Assembly (NCBI RefSeq): GCF_039928515.1
Contig: NZ_JBDSSZ010000112.1
DNA length: 64,000 nucleotides
Strand: one strand, 5' to 3'
Origin: Capsulimonas sp039928515
GTDB taxonomy: Bacteria > Armatimonadota > Armatimonadia > Armatimonadales > Capsulimonadaceae
Shown here one piece after another: positions 62,574 to 64,000 of the stretch. The notes under the pieces were generated by a model, which did no database searches, was not told where the DNA came from, and saw only the letters and a list, made by a program, of their open reading frames with translations. The position numbers and the translations under genes were made by a program. Positions within the stretch are counted from its first letter, which is position 1, and each line of letters begins with the position of its first letter.

Positions 62574-63682
62574 TGCAAATCGCACCCCTTAGGGCGGCCA
62601 CCGCGCCGCCCATTTCCGTGGATCCGGAAGTCCGCGAGCTGCTTGGGCTTAATGCCCCGGTGGCAATGGGAATTTCGGGAGGGAAGGACAGTGCAGCCGT
62701 TGCCTTCGCCACCTGCGACTACCTGGACAACATCGGGCACACCGGGCCACGGCTGCTCATTCATTCCGACCTTGGCGCGGTGGAGTGGCGCGACTCCCTA
62801 CCCGCCTGTGAGCGCCTGGCGGACCACCTGGGCGTGGAGCTTGCTGTCGTGCGCCGCCCCGCCGGCGGCATGATGGAGCGCTGGGAAAGCCGCTGGAAAG
62901 CCAATGTCGACCGGTACGTCAATCTCAAATGCGTGAAGATGATCCTGCCCTGGAGCACGCCGTCGATGAGGTTCTGCACATCGGAACTGAAAACCGATGT
63001 CATCTGCCGCGAGCTCGTGCGCCGATTCCCGGGACGGGCGATCCTGTCCGTCTCTGGTATTCGCGCCGAGGAGAGCGCGCGCCGGGCGCTGGCGCCGATC
63101 AGCAAGCCGCAGAAGAAGCTGGAGAATAAGACGCACGGCACGCGCGGCCTGGACTGGCACTCGATCCTCACCTGGAGCAAAGCCGACGTCTTCGCCTACC
63201 TGCGCGCCAAAGGCTTTCCTCTCCACGAGGCGTATACGGCTTACGGCTGCTCTCGGGTCAGCTGTACGTTCTGCATCATGGCGGCGGCCGCCGATCTGCG
63301 CGCCGCCGCCACATGCGCCGACAACGCCGAGATCTATGGCCGTATGTGCGAACTGGAGATCTCCTCCACATTCTCCTTCCAGGAAGGCGGCTGGCTCTCG
63401 GACGTGGCGCCCCACCTGCTGACGCGGGACCAGCTGCGGCGCCTGCCGCGCGCGAAGTCGGCGGCGAAACTTCGGGAGAAGGCGGAGTCGATCATTCCTG
63501 CCCATCTGCTCTATACCAAGGGCTGGCCAACGTGCATCCCCACACAGGCGGAAGCCGAGCTGCTCTGCACGGTGCGCCAGACCGTGGCGGCCACGCTGGG
63601 AATCGAGGTCCTGTATACCGAGCCAGCGGGACTGATCGGGCGGTACGAGGAATTACAAGAGACAAAGGACAATCACCGTTAG
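62570..63682 (+). CDS. PAPS-reductase-like PP-loop protein
   Basis: 370 residues. The PP-loop is 'VAMGISGGKDSAAVAFATCDYL', followed by 'IHSDLGAVEWRDSLPACERLADHLGVEL'. 'MRFCTSELKTDVICRELVRR' and 'GCSRVSCTFCIMA' supply cysteines that could hold an iron-sulphur cluster, as in DndC- and CysH-type proteins. Mobile members of the family often take part in nucleic acid modification. Here it is alone with DUF3560, without dnd/ssp genes in view. Confidence 0.75.
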   Translation: MMQIAPLRAATAPPISVDPEVRELLGLNAPVAMGISGGKDSAAVAFATCDYLDNIGHTGPRLLIHSDLGAVEWRDSLPACERLADHLGVELAVVRRPAGGMMERWESRWKANVDRYVNLKCVKMILPWSTPSMRFCTSELKTDVICRELVRRFPGRAILSVSGIRAEESARRALAPISKPQKKLENKTHGTRGLDWHSILTWSKADVFAYLRAKGFPLHEAYTAYGCSRVSCTFCIMAAAADLRAAATCADNAEIYGRMCELEISSTFSFQEGGWLSDVAPHLLTRDQLRRLPRAKSAAKLREKAESIIPAHLLYTKGWPTCIPTQAEAELLCTVRQTVAATLGIEVLYTEPAGLIGRYEELQETKDNHR

Positions 63683-63699
63683 AAAATCAGGAGGGCATT

Positions 63700-63957
63700 A
63701 TGTCACAATTAGGAAAAGAGCTGAACCAGGGATTGAGCAGAGGGGAGCGGAGTGAAGTGAAGAGCGAAAATAAGCGGTGTTCGAATGCTTACTCATATTG
63801 GAAGGGTGATCGATCATGCTGTCTTCCGTCTGAGCATGATGGCCCCTGCGTATTTTTACCAATCGAGGCAATCGAAGCACAGGTGGATTTTGACAGCAGC
63901 GCCAAGCAGCCTGCATCCGCAGACATGCTCCTGGATTTAGAGAGGAAACCCTTGTGA
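63700..63957 (+). CDS. Small cysteine-containing hypothetical protein
   Basis: 85 residues from ATG 63700 (MSQLGKELNQGLSRGERSEV) with CAGGAGG upstream. 'NKRCSNAYSYWKGDRSCCLPSEHDGPCVFLP' has cysteines and a histidine in zinc-like spacing. A ribosome site (AGGAGG) at the right edge of the window indicates another gene starting just outside. Confidence 0.55.
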   Translation: MSQLGKELNQGLSRGERSEVKSENKRCSNAYSYWKGDRSCCLPSEHDGPCVFLPIEAIEAQVDFDSSAKQPASADMLLDLERKPL

Positions 63958-64000
63958 GTTGACGCAAGGTAAAATGATTCCCAGTTGATAAGTAGGAGGC

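Overview
The window reads as part of a temperate tailed-phage genome that also carries plasmid maintenance genes, that is, a candidate phage-plasmid. The sequence is GC-rich with Shine-Dalgarno sites of the GGAG type and frequent 4-nt (ATGA) or TAATG/TGATG gene overlaps. The host cannot be fixed from sequence alone. An ImuB/DnaE2 pair and the codon style suggest a GC-rich, non-enteric soil or environmental bacterium; Armatimonadota is only a guess.

Layout. (1) About 0.2-12.8 kb, leftward: virion module read from TerS/TerL through portal, prohead protease, major capsid protein, connector, head closure, gp10-like protein and tail-completion candidate; the tail and lysis genes must lie beyond position 1. 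(2) About 13.4-36.1 kb, leftward: a dense early operon for DNA metabolism. It holds a lambda-O-like initiator with an internal 21-bp iteron array, a DnaC-like loader, RNase H, a VRR-NUC nuclease, a DUF5131 protein, DUF488, DUF1643, two ASCH-type proteins, a candidate annealing protein, a D12-class adenine methyltransferase, a C5 methyltransferase and a methyltransferase-ParB fusion. (3) About 36.15-36.6 kb: immunity switch with three near-consensus promoters, each with the same 12-bp operator overlapping its -35 box. (4) About 36.6-41.3 kb, rightward: repressor, ImmA-like protein and a probable lysogenic-conversion cassette ending in an HNH endonuclease and a strong terminator. (5) About 41.4-45.3 kb: ParA, a ParB-like partner whose gene holds 11 TACGG motifs, and a Rep-like initiator with four 23-bp iterons followed by an AT-rich tract. 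(6) About 45.3-47.5 kb: tyrosine recombinase with a 34-bp inverted repeat upstream, then an IS200/IS605-type element. (7) About 47.7-52.4 kb: ImuB-like protein and DnaE2. (8) About 52.5-64 kb: accessory genes in both directions, including a HerA-like ATPase, an ADP-ribosyltransferase-like protein, a HAD phosphatase, leaderless divergent pairs, DUF3560 and a PAPS-reductase-like protein.

How it may work. In lysogeny the repressor/ImmA operon would be on, parA/parB/rep would keep the element as a low-copy plasmid, and the recombinase could resolve dimers. On induction the left promoter would open the early operon, whose O-like/DnaC pair starts lytic replication from the origin inside the O-like gene, and the late operon would follow. 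A 20-bp palindrome (consensus ATTATTGATCGATCAATAAT) occurs six times across the window, mostly just upstream of genes in both the phage and accessory halves. It is the strongest unexplained signal here.
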